In this document: in pieces, positions 35,004 through 44,709 of the stretch
Numbering within the stretch: position 1 is the first letter of the stretch
Layout of the letters: every line of letters starts with the position of its first letter
NCBI RefSeq assembly: GCF_958450345.1
Contig: NC_088783.1
Coordinates: 85,209,895 to 85,273,894, forward strand
DNA from: Calliphora vicina
Lineage: Eukaryota; Arthropoda; Insecta; Diptera; Calliphoridae
Direction: 5' to 3'
DNA length: 64,000 bases
Notes under the pieces: model-generated
Seen by the model: only the letters and a program-made list of their open reading frames with translations
Databases searched by the model: none
Told to the model about the DNA's origin: nothing
Made by a program: the position numbers and the translations under genes

Positions 35004-36740
35004 TTATCTATGCATGTAAACAAAATTTAAAACATTTTCAATATCCATCTTCGTTGAAGAGGACGCTTGTGGTTCTGATGATCTTGTTTTCTTCGTAGGT
35101 TGTTCATATTCATGTTCTGAGTTATCTGCATTATCATCCGAGTTATACATGATGTTCAAGGGCATGTTTTCTTCAGTGTGTCCACCAATTTCAGTGTCAT
35201 CTTCATCTTCGTTGCTTTCATCTTTAAACAGCATAACTTTAGAACTCCACCAACAAACCTCCTCAAGCAAAGCATCTAATTTTTTGCCTTTGAATCGCTT
35301 TTCCATTGGCATGGTCACCTGGTGGAACCTCTCTCCTTGTTCGTCCGATTCCTGAGGTAATTGTGCCAAAAACGTATCAAGGTGGAAATGCATGAAATGT
35401 AATTTTAGCGTCATGGATGCATTGATTTTTTCAAAATAATACAGCAACTTGTCCACTCGTGTCTGTATGTCATCTCGCTGTACACGGTTCTTTCCTAAAA
35501 CTCCTTCGATGACTTGTTTCAATATCTCCCATGCACATAGGTAGTTATAATGGTTCAAAAGGATATTTGAAAAAGATTCGCTTTTCATTAATTTTCGTAT
35601 ATCCGGTCCATTCAAAATACCTGTTTGAAATAAAAAAAATTTAGATATGACAATATTTAAATACAGACAACGATACGTACCTTTTCTAATTTTAGCTTCA
35701 CTGAGTTTTGGAAAGATGGATTTCAAACAGCCATAGGCGTCCTCAATATTATTGACTACCACTTCAACGAATTTCCCAGCTATTCCTAATTTCATGTGGA
35801 GCGATGGCAACAAAATATCATCTACATCCTTTATCAAAGGTTCATTACGTAATTTTAATTGTTTCTCGAGCTCGGTAGTTCTTGCTTTCCAATCTTTACA
35901 TTGATATTGATTCCCTGCGTATCGCGAATCCCAATTACAAAGGAAGCAGAAGTATTTTGGAAAACCGCCCTTTAATATAATACCTTGTATTATGTTGACA
36001 ACCTTTAGATCACAACAAATCTTCCATTTGTGTACATTGTATATGATTTTCTTCAAAATTTCGCCCAATGTTTCATACGTTTCCTTCATAGTTGTGCTGA
36101 ATCCCAAGGGAATGGATGGTTTTTTGTTTGCTTTGTGCAACAGCACAGGCTCCAAACTTGAAACTGAACCGTCGATGAATAAACGCCAGTCGCCAGCGAT
36201 ATAATCCATTCCCATTTTGTTCACTAAACCTGGGATATCATGGCAGTAAGTGAACGTATTTGCTTCGTCAACGGAATAAAATTTCTGAAATTCAGCTTGG
36301 CGTTTTCGGTATGATGTTGCGCTGACATTTTGCTCTGTGAGTTTTTTACGCTTCAAAAATGATGTCAAAAATTCTGAATTTGTTTGTGATAGTCCCATCT
36401 TAGCCACAATGTAATCCATTTCGATTTGTGTTAACGGTTGTGGTGCATTATTTTCAATATCGGGTGTCCAATCTGCATCATTCACATTGGTCGGATTGGT
36501 CAAAACGGTTTCGGCTTGCACGGACACAGTATCCACAGTTGGGGGTTTAGGTGGATCGGCAGCAGCAGCGCGATGTACTGGAAATGTCGCAGTAAAAGCG
36601 GGAATGTATACTTTTGTTTTCAATTTTGTTCTGTTCAATCCATACCCGGAATTTATGCATGCGTAGCACCTGGATTCATTATGTCCAGTTACGTCTTGCA
36701 CCCAAATTACTGGCTTAATAAAAGAAAACACCTTTTCCAT
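35004..36740 (-). CDS. Putative transposase-like protein (EQGERFHQ family), main ORF
   Basis: A 578-codon frame. I recognise it as a member of an uncharacterised, multi-copy invertebrate protein family whose hallmarks are CYxC..GYG near the start, W-R-L-F-I-D-x-S, C-D-L-K, C-x2-C-x-W-D-S-R, LHxKLG, and D-E-x-G-E-R-F-H-Q. All are present: CYACINSGYG 25-34, WRLFIDGS 185-192, ICCDLKVV 241-248, CFLCNWDSR 265-273, LHMKLGIAG 314-322, HFMHFHLDTF 448-457, EQGERFHQ 467-474. The C-terminus is acidic, then basic (about 505-556). D190, D244 and E467/E470 with an intervening C-x2-C and His cluster look like a DDE core with a zinc-binding insert; that is inference. The start is internal: the real N-terminus is in the overlapping frame at 36715-36954. 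A 60-bp in-frame intron (35621-35680) should be removed. AATAAA on the coding strand lies just past the stop (34996-35001). Confidence 0.75.
   Translation of the reverse strand: MEKVFSFIKPVIWVQDVTGHNESRCYACINSGYGLNRTKLKTKVYIPAFTATFPVHRAAAADPPKPPTVDTVSVQAETVLTNPTNVNDADWTPDIENNAPQPLTQIEMDYIVAKMGLSQTNSEFLTSFLKRKKLTEQNVSATSYRKRQAEFQKFYSVDEANTFTYCHDIPGLVNKMGMDYIAGDWRLFIDGSVSSLEPVLLHKANKKPSIPLGFSTTMKETYETLGEILKKIIYNVHKWKICCDLKVVNIIQGIILKGGFPKYFCFLCNWDSRYAGNQYQCKDWKARTTELEKQLKLRNEPLIKDVDDILLPSLHMKLGIAGKFVEVVVNNIEDAYGCLKSIFPKLSEAKIRKGTYRCLYLNIVISKFFLFQTGILNGPDIRKLMKSESFSNILLNHYNYLCAWEILKQVIEGVLGKNRVQRDDIQTRVDKLLYYFEKINASMTLKLHFMHFHLDTFLAQLPQESDEQGERFHQVTMPMEKRFKGKKLDALLEEVCWWSSKVMLFKDESNEDEDDTEIGGHTEENMPLNIMYNSDDNADNSEHEYEQPTKKTRSSEPQASSSTKMDIENVLNFVYMHR
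35621..35680 (-). other. 60-bp in-frame intron
   Basis: On the minus strand the segment starts GTACGTATCG and ends TTTATTTCAAACAG, an excellent donor, pyrimidine-rich tract and acceptor. It is 60 nt without a stop, so the frame stays open. Retained, it would add 20 residues (355-374) that break the family pattern. Removing it joins AKIRKG to ILNGPDIRKL, which restores the family's AKIxxGIxxGPxIRxL block. Size is typical for short fly introns. Confidence 0.85.
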
Positions 36741-36954
36741 GTACCCAGGTTATAAGGGTATTATAACAACTTTTACACACTGTGTTCGGCGTAAAATTTT
36801 CACCACTCAAATCTGTTTCATCAAAATAATGACAATACGCTGTTTTGAATTCCTCAGTAAACAAGTTTTTTCGAACGTGTTTGGCTACTTTTGGAACGAT
36901 ATGACCACAAACGTAACAAAAATTATCCAATTTTGGGCACTTGTTATTTTCCAT
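36715..36954 (-). CDS. N-terminal exon/frame of the same protein, zinc-binding
   Basis: A 79-codon frame. FCYVCGH (C13, C16) and VCKSC (C60, C63) form two CxxC knuckles, as in the N-terminal zinc-binding region of this family (a ZAD-like arrangement), ending ...YNTLITW. It overlaps the start of the main frame by 26 bases in another phase. The expected continuation (CxxC...W...KxVIWVQD..H..RCYAC) jumps to the 35004-36740 frame around gaaaaggtgttttcttttat. No plausible intron fits the overlap, so a one-base indel (real or a sequencing error in the T-rich run) separates the two. With it the protein is about 630 residues. Confidence 0.65.
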   Translation of the reverse strand: MENNKCPKLDNFCYVCGHIVPKVAKHVRKNLFTEEFKTAYCHYFDETDLSGENFTPNTVCKSCYNTLITWVHGKGVFFY

Positions 36955-37066
36955 ATTGAAATTTTCAATGTTCTACTGGTTTTATAACGCAATTCACTCA
37001 GAAGAAAAGGTTTGTTTATTCCACACACAAAATAGTCAAACCAATTGACTGATAAAGAATAGCGTA

Positions 37067-37427
37067 CTTGAGGATTTGTAATCCAGTTATTGAGCAATAA
37101 AGGTGAAAAATGGGGAACAAATTGTAAAAAATTTTGCGATTTTTAAGGCAGTGGATGCATTTTTTTCGGGTAGGTATGTTCCGCTTTTTTTTCTCCTATT
37201 CAATATCTACAACTTTGCTTCAGACACAAAAGAGATATTCCGTACAGTATACCGAGATATAACCGTGTTAAAATATAGAAAAAGTGATAAAAATCCACCT
37301 TCGTGTGGCCATTAAATTATTACGGCAGCCAACTTGACAAAACTAATGATGCAGATGTTCATATTTTTGGGGCTACTTGCACGTGCAATTGTCAGAATTG
37401 AGTCCCAAAATCATATGTTGTACTGTG
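37067..37427 (-). repeat. Right long terminal inverted repeat
   Basis: Inverse of 34529-34901. It has an extra ~20 bases around tatctacaactttgcttcag relative to the left copy and lacks the left copy's ctttttttgctcaa segment. Confidence 0.85.
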
Positions 37428-37511
37428 TAGGTTTCCCTAAGGTAACTATCCAGTAGTTTCCCCATAGTCCTAAAAAAAACTTAACCAGCTCTATTCAGAA
37501 CATTCAGCTTA

Positions 37512-37821
37512 CTAGGTTAGGTTATAATGACAGCCAGTATTAACCTCACTTGGATCCATGAATTCGTCCCTTTGAGATATCCTAGGGATCAGAAATGGGT
37601 TCAGTGCCGAATTAACCTGACGCACGAATGAACGAATCTATCTTCTGGACATCCACAGTAGATAGATCCGCTAGGCCGTGCTAAAAAGGACTACCTATTG
37701 TCGCAGTCCGAAGTCCCGATAGAGCAGGGCAAATACAGAGGAGATATTCAATCGTCTCCACCTCGGCTTCATCGTGGCAACTTGTACAAAAATAATTGTA
37801 TGGAGTGTATCCTAGCATACG
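37512..37821 (-). pseudogene. RNase-H LINE, 3' end (downstream piece)
   Basis: Minus strand reads CTSCHDEAEVETIEYLLC then PALSGLRTATIG, the C-terminal CxxC zinc-binding region found also at about 13200-13300, followed by a 3' end tataacctaacctag. The piece is joined to 41083-41990 once the CAC-ended element at 37822-41082 is removed: the intact copy (13320-13370) reads straight from cctagcatgcg to aagcagtg across the same point. Confidence 0.75.
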
Positions 37822-38589
37822 CACTGTGGGAGAAATCAACAATTTAGTGTCGCAAAATAAAAAAATAAAAACTTTTGCATATTTGATTTATTGTTATGTA
37901 GTTTCAATCTATAGTCGTTGCTGTACTTAAAAATATTTAACATTTATTAATAACTTCAGTGGTTTGGTATTGACAACTATTTAAATGTAAAAAATATTTC
38001 AGAAATTTTTTTTATGAAGAATTGGTTTCAAAGTTGTTATTAAGCTGGATAGTACAAGGTTTTCTTTAAGTTGTATTTTTACTTTATTTTATGTAGATGG
38101 AATATGAGGCTTGGTAAATCAGAAAAATAAAAATATATTTTCCGCTATTTGTGATAACCAATGGCCATATTCTTATAGAATTTTTTTTTTTTACTTTTTG
38201 AATTTTCGGAAGATTGCCAATTACTAATGCTGTTAGATGCAGTCCTAATTTTTTTACCAATATCAAGGCCATATTACAGACTACATATGGTAAAAAATTT
38301 AGCTGCGAAAAAGTGCGAGGTGAAGTTATATAATTTTTTTAAGAAATTATTATCGTTGGGGCGATGTAAAATCTCGTACTAAATTTGTTCCTTATTTTTT
38401 TAAGATTGTATATAAGAAGTGTTCTTGGTAATTACATTATATAAAAATGAAATTTATGTAATTCTAACTACTTACAATTTGCTAAAAACAAATGCCCATA
38501 TACGAAATTTGCCTTAAAATTATGAGTCCTTTTAAATATGGTAGTGCTTTATTTAGATTAGAAATATAACATTTGTAAAGCGTTTTATG

Positions 38590-39483
38590 TAGAGATGCCA
38601 ATCGGGGATTTCGGGATTTCCTAAATCCCGAAGACCGGGATTTTAAATCCCGGGGTTTTTGGGATTTTCCAAATCCCGTTTTTCATAAATAAATAAGATA
38701 AATTGTAAATTTTGTGTGCCTTTTTCATGCATTTTGACATTCTACATGCCCGAATATCACAAAGTGATGTTCAGCAAAGTTGTTAAGCTCAACTCCTGCT
38801 ACAATATAGTTAATAATCCTTTAAACGGTTTTTATGTTTTCCTTGAGTGGGGCTCTAGAAAATCAATTATTCACCTTTTTTTGTAAGTTGTCTAATAAAA
38901 CTCAATTCAAATCCTCTTCAAATTAAATAGATTTTATCTCAGATGAGGAGCTCGAACAAAATGAAAATATTACGATTGCTAAAAGGCTAAAAGACAGGTA
39001 CAGTAAAAAATCGTATAGCAGAAACGCAATCTACGGAAAATTCTAAGAAAGTTTCCTCAAGAAACCATAGGTCAAAAATCAAATCCTATCTTGCGTATTT
39101 CGTCTTTTATCCAATAAAAAAACTATTAAAAAAAAAAATACTGAAATATCATTGGATAAAAGACGAAATGCGAAAAATAGGATTTGATTTTAGACCTATG
39201 GTTTCTTTGTTTTTTTTTCGTGAAAAAAATCGACCCACCCTAATGTACAAACTTTATTGTTATTTGTTCTTATATAATGTACTCATGCAAGTATTTTATG
39301 CTTTTTGGAGTCTAATAAAAATTAATAGCTAATAAAAAAAATTTCTTTCAATTGTAAAGACATAATTATGTACGTTTCTTTCTTATAATTTTCGGGATTT
39401 TAGATTTCTCGAAAATCCCGAAAATTCTTTACCAAATCCCGAACCCCGGGATTTTCAAAAATCAGTCCCGATTAGCATCTCTA
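38590..39483. mobile_element. hAT-type MITE, TAGAGATGCC ends
   Basis: Ends are TAGAGATGCCAATCGGGGAT and the inverse of TAGAGATGCTAATCGGGACT. The 8-bp duplication is nearly perfect: gttttatg (38582-38589) and gttttacg (39484-39491). It is rich in subterminal palindromic aaatcccg/cgggattt words. A 116-bp deletion derivative occupies the same site in the paralogous element (59126-59241). No transposase coding is seen. Confidence 0.85.
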
Positions 39484-39541
39484 GTTTTACGTAAATATTA
39501 ATATATTTGTTTTAACGCTTTGTTATATCCACATTGTCCAG

Positions 39542-39650
39542 AACTTCATCTGCAAGTTATAAAAAAGTGGAACCGTTATCGAAAGATGTTGGGCAACTTT
39601 TGTTTGATCCATTACTTCCTAGTGATTCATCAGACTCTGAAGTCGATTAA
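39542..39650 (+). pseudogene. Conserved exon-like segment with acidic C-terminus
   Basis: After a good acceptor (ttatatccacattgtccag) a frame of 35 codons reads TSSASYKKVEPLSKDV...PLLPSDSSDSEVD and a stop. The paralogue at 58959-59067 keeps the same acceptor, length, frame and stop despite substitutions. It could be the last exon of this element's own transposase or of a captured gene; I do not recognise it. Upstream exons were not found. Confidence 0.45.
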
Positions 39651-39823
39651 TTTAAATAAATTTTAAAAATCTCATAATAAAAATTCTCAAAATTGTTACA
39701 AGTGTTAGTTAGCTTAATTACTCTTTATTTCATTGTTTAATTATAACTAAATTATTTATAACAAGAAATAAAATCATTTCATAACTAATAATTGTTATTC
39801 GTTTTTAAAAATAAACTTATTAG

Positions 39824-40712
39824 CAGGGAAACCGGAAATATGCTCTAAAAAAAGCGTTTTAGGCGCTTTAAATATGCAGTAAAAACTTTAAAATATGCTC
39901 TTAAAATTTAAAAAATATGCTCTTAAAAAAACAAACTTTTACATAATTGTTAACCAAAAAAAATTTACTTAAATTTTCAAATAAAAATCGTTGTCTATTG
40001 GATCTGAAAAAATTTTTAAACATAGAAAATGTTCTTTCCACATTAACTGATGTTACAGGAGCAAATTTAAAAGACAATATTTCTTTAACACTTAGAACTG
40101 TTAAGTTTGAATTAGAACTAAAATTTGATATTTAGATGGAGCTATTATTAAAATAGTGCTTATTTTATATTAAAACAAGTAAGAGAGCTATATTCGGCTG
40201 TGCCGAATCTTATATACCCTTTATATAATTAATACTTCAAAATAAAAAATTTAAATATTTTTAGGTGAACAAAAATTTTTTTTCAGTTTTTTCATTTTTT
40301 GGATAAAAAAATTTTTCGAATTGTTATTTTAAATTTTAAAAAAAAAATTTCTGTTTTTTAAATTTTTTTTTTTGGTGAAAAGCCATCTATTTTTCAATTT
40401 TGATTTTTAAACAAAGGAAGTAAAAACCTGTAACACAACAACGAAAAATAAGTAAGACAAAATTTGTTTTTGATAAACTCAAAATATGCTATTAAACAGT
40501 AAAATATGCTCTAAAAACGCAAAATATGACATAAATATGCTCTTAAAACAAATATATGCAAAAATATGTATTTAAGGGTAAAATATGCAAAAATATGCAC
40601 TAACAAATCGATGCCAAAATTCTTAAATAGTTCTGAAACGTGTAAATATCTTATCCATGTGCTCATTAGACTCACCAGAAAAAACATGCATTTGCATATT
40701 TTGGTTTCCCTG
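39824..40712. mobile_element. hAT MITE, CAGGGAAACC ends, copy 1
   Basis: Ends are CAGGGAAACCGGAAATATGC and the inverse of CAGGGAAACCAAAATATGCA, with a perfect 8-bp duplication CTTATTAG (39816-39823, 40713-40720). atatgc/gcatat words crowd both ends. The minus strand over about 39950-40125 encodes a hAT dimerisation-domain remnant (VTSVNVERTFSMFKN). A CCGAAT hairpin-repeat head (40167-40230, aaaacaagtaagagagctat) is embedded in it. The paralogous copy is at 59404-60289. Confidence 0.9.
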
Positions 40713-41082
40713 CTTATTAGTAAAACTAAAAAAAGTTTAATTTTATATGAATATTTCGACCTATGCCGGCAATAGGATAAATGTTCAAAATCTATAGATT
40801 TAAATAGTTACTTGCTACAAATAAAATTACTTATATATAATTTAAATTTTTTGAAAGATATATTAAAATAATTTCTTACAATTGAAAATAGTATAGAATT
40901 TCTTCCGAGTTAGTGTAGTTTAGCAGCCTCTCCCGCTCATTCTACTGAAGTAGCAGTACCCATTTTGCATTACTTTATTTGCTTACCTCCTTGCCTGCAA
41001 TATTTCCATATAAATTAAATTAATTTGGCCAAGCGTTTAGAAGATACGAATTTAGTTCCACTAAATTAGGGTTTTCTCCCAC

Positions 41083-41990
41083 AAGCAGTGCCACGTAAGC
41101 ACTGATATCAAAGCTCGCAGTCTAGCCCGTGAAGGACATTGACCTATGATGGTAACAAACAGGCCATGTGAGCCTCGATATCGAGCACTTTGTCAGATAA
41201 GACCATCTAAGCTGAGCAGACTCAAATAATTTACGCTGTATGAGTGATTTACAGCTAGTTAGCGGTAAACCGACCAGAAGATCGATCTCTTTGGGAGACT
41301 CTTGGGCCAGTTCATCCACAATAGCATTGCCATGTACACCAGAGTGACCCGGCACCCAGACTAACTCCAGGTTAGAATGCCTCGCCATCTCGTTAAGAGA
41401 TACCCGACATTCATGTTCCAATCTGTAAGTCGAGTAGACACCATATAGGGACCACACAGATAACGTATAGTACTTCATCCAGTGTACCGCACTTTTGATC
41501 GCAGAATTCTCAGCTTGAATTACACTGTATTGATCATGTAGCCTGAAACACACCCCCTTCTGAAAATAGGGAATATATAAGCCAACACCCACCCCACCCG
41601 CAGACTTGAGGCCATCTGTATAGATGACAAACGTGTCCGTAAAAGAAGGTGACTCACCCACCAATAAGGGTAAGGGAGTGCAGTAGTCATCGTCAACAGG
41701 GAGATAGGATACACTTCCCAAAATAGACGCATGGCCGGTACAACCAGTACTTAGCTTAACGGCCGAATTTATGACCAATTGTTCGGCCATGAATTCAGCC
41801 GGTAGCCAGTGCAACATAATGAACAAAGCACGAGACGGAGTGCAGAGATTCTCTCAATCATCCCACGGCAGGTGCTGCTTGCATCCTTAAAAATATCATT
41901 CCAAATATCCAATCCTACGTTAATACATATATCTCTTTCTATGGATGTCGTGGCATGTGAAAAATTAACCATATTATTTTCTTGTGGTTA
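41083..41990 (-). pseudogene. RNase-H LINE, RNase H domain (upstream piece)
   Basis: A 234-codon frame (41122-41826) carries an RNase H domain: YTDG (D71), QAENSAI (E106), WVPGHSGVHGNAIVDELAQ (155-175, with His161 and D171). The block holding the third catalytic Asp (TDSKPAIKSL at 13550-13580 in the sister copy) is deleted: WMKYYTLSVWSLYGVYS runs across the gap, so the enzyme is inactive. Upstream (41827-41990) RT-side sequence is decayed. Confidence 0.8.
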
Positions 41991-42830
41991 TTTTAAACAC
42001 TCCTTTACAACATTCACCTTCTCCTTTGAAATATTAAATTATAAATATGTTTCTTTAGAGTTTACTTTTATTTTTATTGCATTTTATATGTAGAAACAAC
42101 ATACATGAATAATATTCAGTACCGTAGATATTGTGTTGATACTCGGTCCATCGCCAATAGTATGGTACAAAACAGTAATTGTTTTAACTTACCCGTACTT
42201 TGATTATAAATTACAAAATTACCAATGGGGGAATTTGCTTTTAAAATGTTGCACACCTCGATACGAAATCATTTAGTATGTGCATGAATGAATTGTAATT
42301 GTTTAATAGAATTTTAAATTGATTTTCCCACAAAAAACGGGCGTACATACAAGTTGATTACTGGGTATATAAACAATTTATATTAACTACTTTTTTCCTG
42401 GGCGGTAATTTTATTAGCACTTGCATTCTTAGGGGAAAAAATCATTTATTTTAAATATTAAAATGGTCTTTCTTGAAAAAGGATGAAAATAATATGGTTT
42501 TTATTGAGTAGATGAGCCAGTAAATAGTTTTATCTAACTATACATTTAGTGAGCTTTGTGTCTACTATGACGTACATATTTAGTAAGACGTGGTGTCGAG
42601 ATGCTAATTCGACTGAAATATTAATTGTTATATTTTCTGTTGACTTCTAATTGAAGACAATATTTTTAGTTTTTAAACTTTAAAGACATATTTATACATC
42701 AACATGCTGGTACGTGTAATTATTAATAATATGTTGTTACATTTTTACCTTTTAAAAACGATGGTTTATTTCCTTTAAATAAACCGGATACTTTTGATTG
42801 CAAATAAAAGCAGTTTAGTAGTTTCAAAAT
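41991..42830. other. AT-rich non-coding stretch
   Basis: No gene or repeat boundary recognised. Confidence 0.4.
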
Positions 42831-43251
42831 TGTAACAACTCTTTATTTATGAAATCTACAGAACAACAGTTTAAATAGTCACTATGTGTTTTTTAAACAC
42901 ACACACAAACTTAAACTATACTTTATAATGTACAAGAATGCAGTTGATGTTAACTCTAACAGCGCCTATAAATATGTATATTTACGCAGTCAACTCTGCC
43001 ACTATTTATAGACAGCGCCATCTTTCGTGTACTTTCTACAATGATCTTAACGGACAAAACTAGTATATTCGAATTCTAGAGCATTCGATGTTAATGATAG
43101 CAGCTTAAACATTTAGTGTTGCAATACTTACAAAGAATGCTAATAACTGCATGTTACCAACTTTGTTGATAATTAGAAGCTTCTACTGATGGTCATGTTT
43201 ATAAACATGATGAATGTTGAAGGCAGTTGTTACAATTGCAATTTCGTAACA
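42831..43251 (-). mobile_element. Solo LTR-like element, 421 bp
   Basis: On the minus strand it starts TGTTACGAAATTGCAATTGT and ends ATAAATAAAGAGTTGTTACA, i.e. TG...CA ends with AATAAA close to the 3' side, as in an LTR. Two further copies (4851-5170 and 54045-54292) share the ends and blocks such as tgtttataaacatgatgaat. No tRNA primer site, polypurine tract or gag/pol sequence adjoins it, and no clean target duplication is visible (aaat/atat). Confidence 0.55.
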
Positions 43252-43953
43252 ATATTATATGGAAAATATAAAAATACCTAATTCTTTTTATTTACAAAAA
43301 CCTTAAGTAATTAGTTAAAATGCTAAATTCTGAAATTTTTTACGCTTTATTTATTGAATCTGCCTTTTATAGGCCTAACAGCATTTAAATATTATAACTA
43401 ACAAGAGAGCCTTCATGGACAAATGCCGTCTTAGCTTTATGGCAGATCCGCTCTACGGAGCTTAGATCGGGTTTATCTCTGCGCAAGTAGTCTTCACGGA
43501 CTTTCTTGAACACTTCCTTTACCAATGGCATTACCTAGTCCCTGTGGATGTTTACATTTCTTATATACCATGGTACTAGTAAGTTGTTGAGTAATTGTAA
43601 GTCATTACCAAATTTTTTACTTATAAAATATTCTGAATACTGCAACTTAATTATAGAAAATCAGATATATTTGGTTTTGAAAATGGTGAATATTGGTTCA
43701 ACCAAAGAAATTTAAGAACAAAATGTCCGTCAGGCGTTTAGAAAATATTTCATTTGTTAATCAATATAAGAGAAAAATTCAAAATTTTGGAAAATCGTTG
43801 AAACTAAGTTTAACTGGTTTGTATTTCTTTTGTGTTTCGAAATGAAAAAAAAAAAAATTTACACTTATTGGTAAACCATACCACAAACCCAGTGAGTTCA
43901 AAATTTTATGTTACTAATATTTCACTTCTTAAAGTTCTGATCATTTATAAGTA
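43252..43953. other. Non-coding stretch
   Basis: No gene. Positions 43405-43575 (cagatccgctctacggagct, ttgaacacttcctttacc) are less AT-rich and may be a decayed LINE 5' segment, but no motif confirms it. Confidence 0.35.
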
Positions 43954-44709
43954 AAAACAAGTAAGAAAGTATGGTCGGTCAAGCCCGACCATATAATACC
44001 CTACACCAAGTAAATGAGTAAAAATATTTTCTTTTAAAATATCAATAATTTATATTCGTGAGTGATTTTCGGAAGTGGGTTTTATATGGGAGCTCTGACC
44101 AATTATGGACCGATCACCATAAAATTAGGTGGTGTGATTTATGTCTATATTAATGTTAAGTATGTTGAATTTTGTGTGTATACCAACATTTTTAAGCGAT
44201 TTATGCACGTTAAAGTGATTTTCGGAAGCGGGTCTATATGGGAGCTATGACTAATTATGGACCGATCGTAACAAAATTTGGTGACATGAATTTTGTATAT
44301 ATAAAACTTATTTGGAGCGAAATTTGTGTAGTTACATAGATAAATTAAACATTTATGACCGATAAAGTCCAATTTCGAGGGGAAATTTGTATGGGGGCTA
44401 GGTGAAATAATGGACCGATTTCAGCCAGTTTCAATAGGCTTGGTCCTTGAGCCGAAAAAATAATATGTACCAAATTTCATCGAAATATCTTTAAAATTGC
44501 GACCTGTACTCTGCGCACAAGGTTTACATGGACAGCCAGCCAGCCAACCAGACGGACGGACGGACGGACATCGTTTAATCGACTCAGAAAGTGATTCTAA
44601 GTCGATCGGTATACTTTAAGGTGGGTGTTAGACTAATATTTTTGGGCGTTACAAACATCTGCACAAACGCATAATACCCTCCCCACTATGGTGGTGTAGG
44701 GTATAAAAA
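43954..44709 (+). repeat. GGTCGG hairpin/microsatellite repeat, copy 1 (complete)
   Basis: Head aaaacaagtaagaaagt plus the stem ggtcggtcaagcccgacc, then accctacacc. The body has duplicated landmarks tatgggagct...gaccaattatggaccgatc (44087 and 44243). Then come cagccagccagccaa and a (GACG)4-type tract at about 44551-44571, a core catcgtttaatcgactcaga...aagtcgatcggtatactt, and a tail hairpin ataccctccccactatggtg. Same architecture as the CCGAAT class at 6953-10637. The small open frames inside are not genes. Confidence 0.8.

Larger units (their letters stand above)
34529..37427 (-). mobile_element. 2.9-kb CAC-ended DNA transposon with ~365-bp inverted repeats
   Basis: The left inverted repeat (34529-34901) and right one (37067-37427) are highly similar over their length; each carries one ~20-bp segment the other lacks (near 34675 and near 37200). 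The outermost bases are CACAGAACAACAT on the left and the inverse of CACAGTACAACAT on the right. TAG stands on both sides (34526-34528, 37428-37430), a probable 3-bp target duplication. The only substantial coding content is the large protein on the minus strand between the repeats (35004-36954). CAC ends are shared by the CACTA/Chapaev (CMC), Transib and RAG transposase groups; a 3-bp duplication would best suit CACTA-like elements. I infer this is a near-complete autonomous-type element. Confidence 0.75.
37822..41082 (-). mobile_element. Transib-like CACTGTG-ended element, copy 2
   Basis: Begins CACTGTGGGAGAAATCAACA and ends gggttttctcccac. It is the inverted paralogue of 58538-60916, matching it along its length apart from insertions. 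The right end has lost the last four bases of the expected CCCACTGTG. The target, seen intact at 13334-13352, has also lost about 8 bp (caccaatc), so no target duplication can be read. Contents: two hAT insertions (38590-39483 and 39824-40712) and a conserved 109-bp exon-like segment (39542-39650). The heptamer CACWGTG is that of Transib ends and RAG signal sequences. Confidence 0.7.

Noticed and set aside
34529..37427. Host gene for the large protein
   Set aside because: It is enclosed by long inverted repeats with CAC ends and sits inside a LINE remnant, so a transposon gene is far likelier.
37822..41082. Perfect 5-bp duplication for this CAC-ended copy
   Set aside because: The right end and adjoining target bases are deleted; the duplication can only be read in the 58538-60916 copy.
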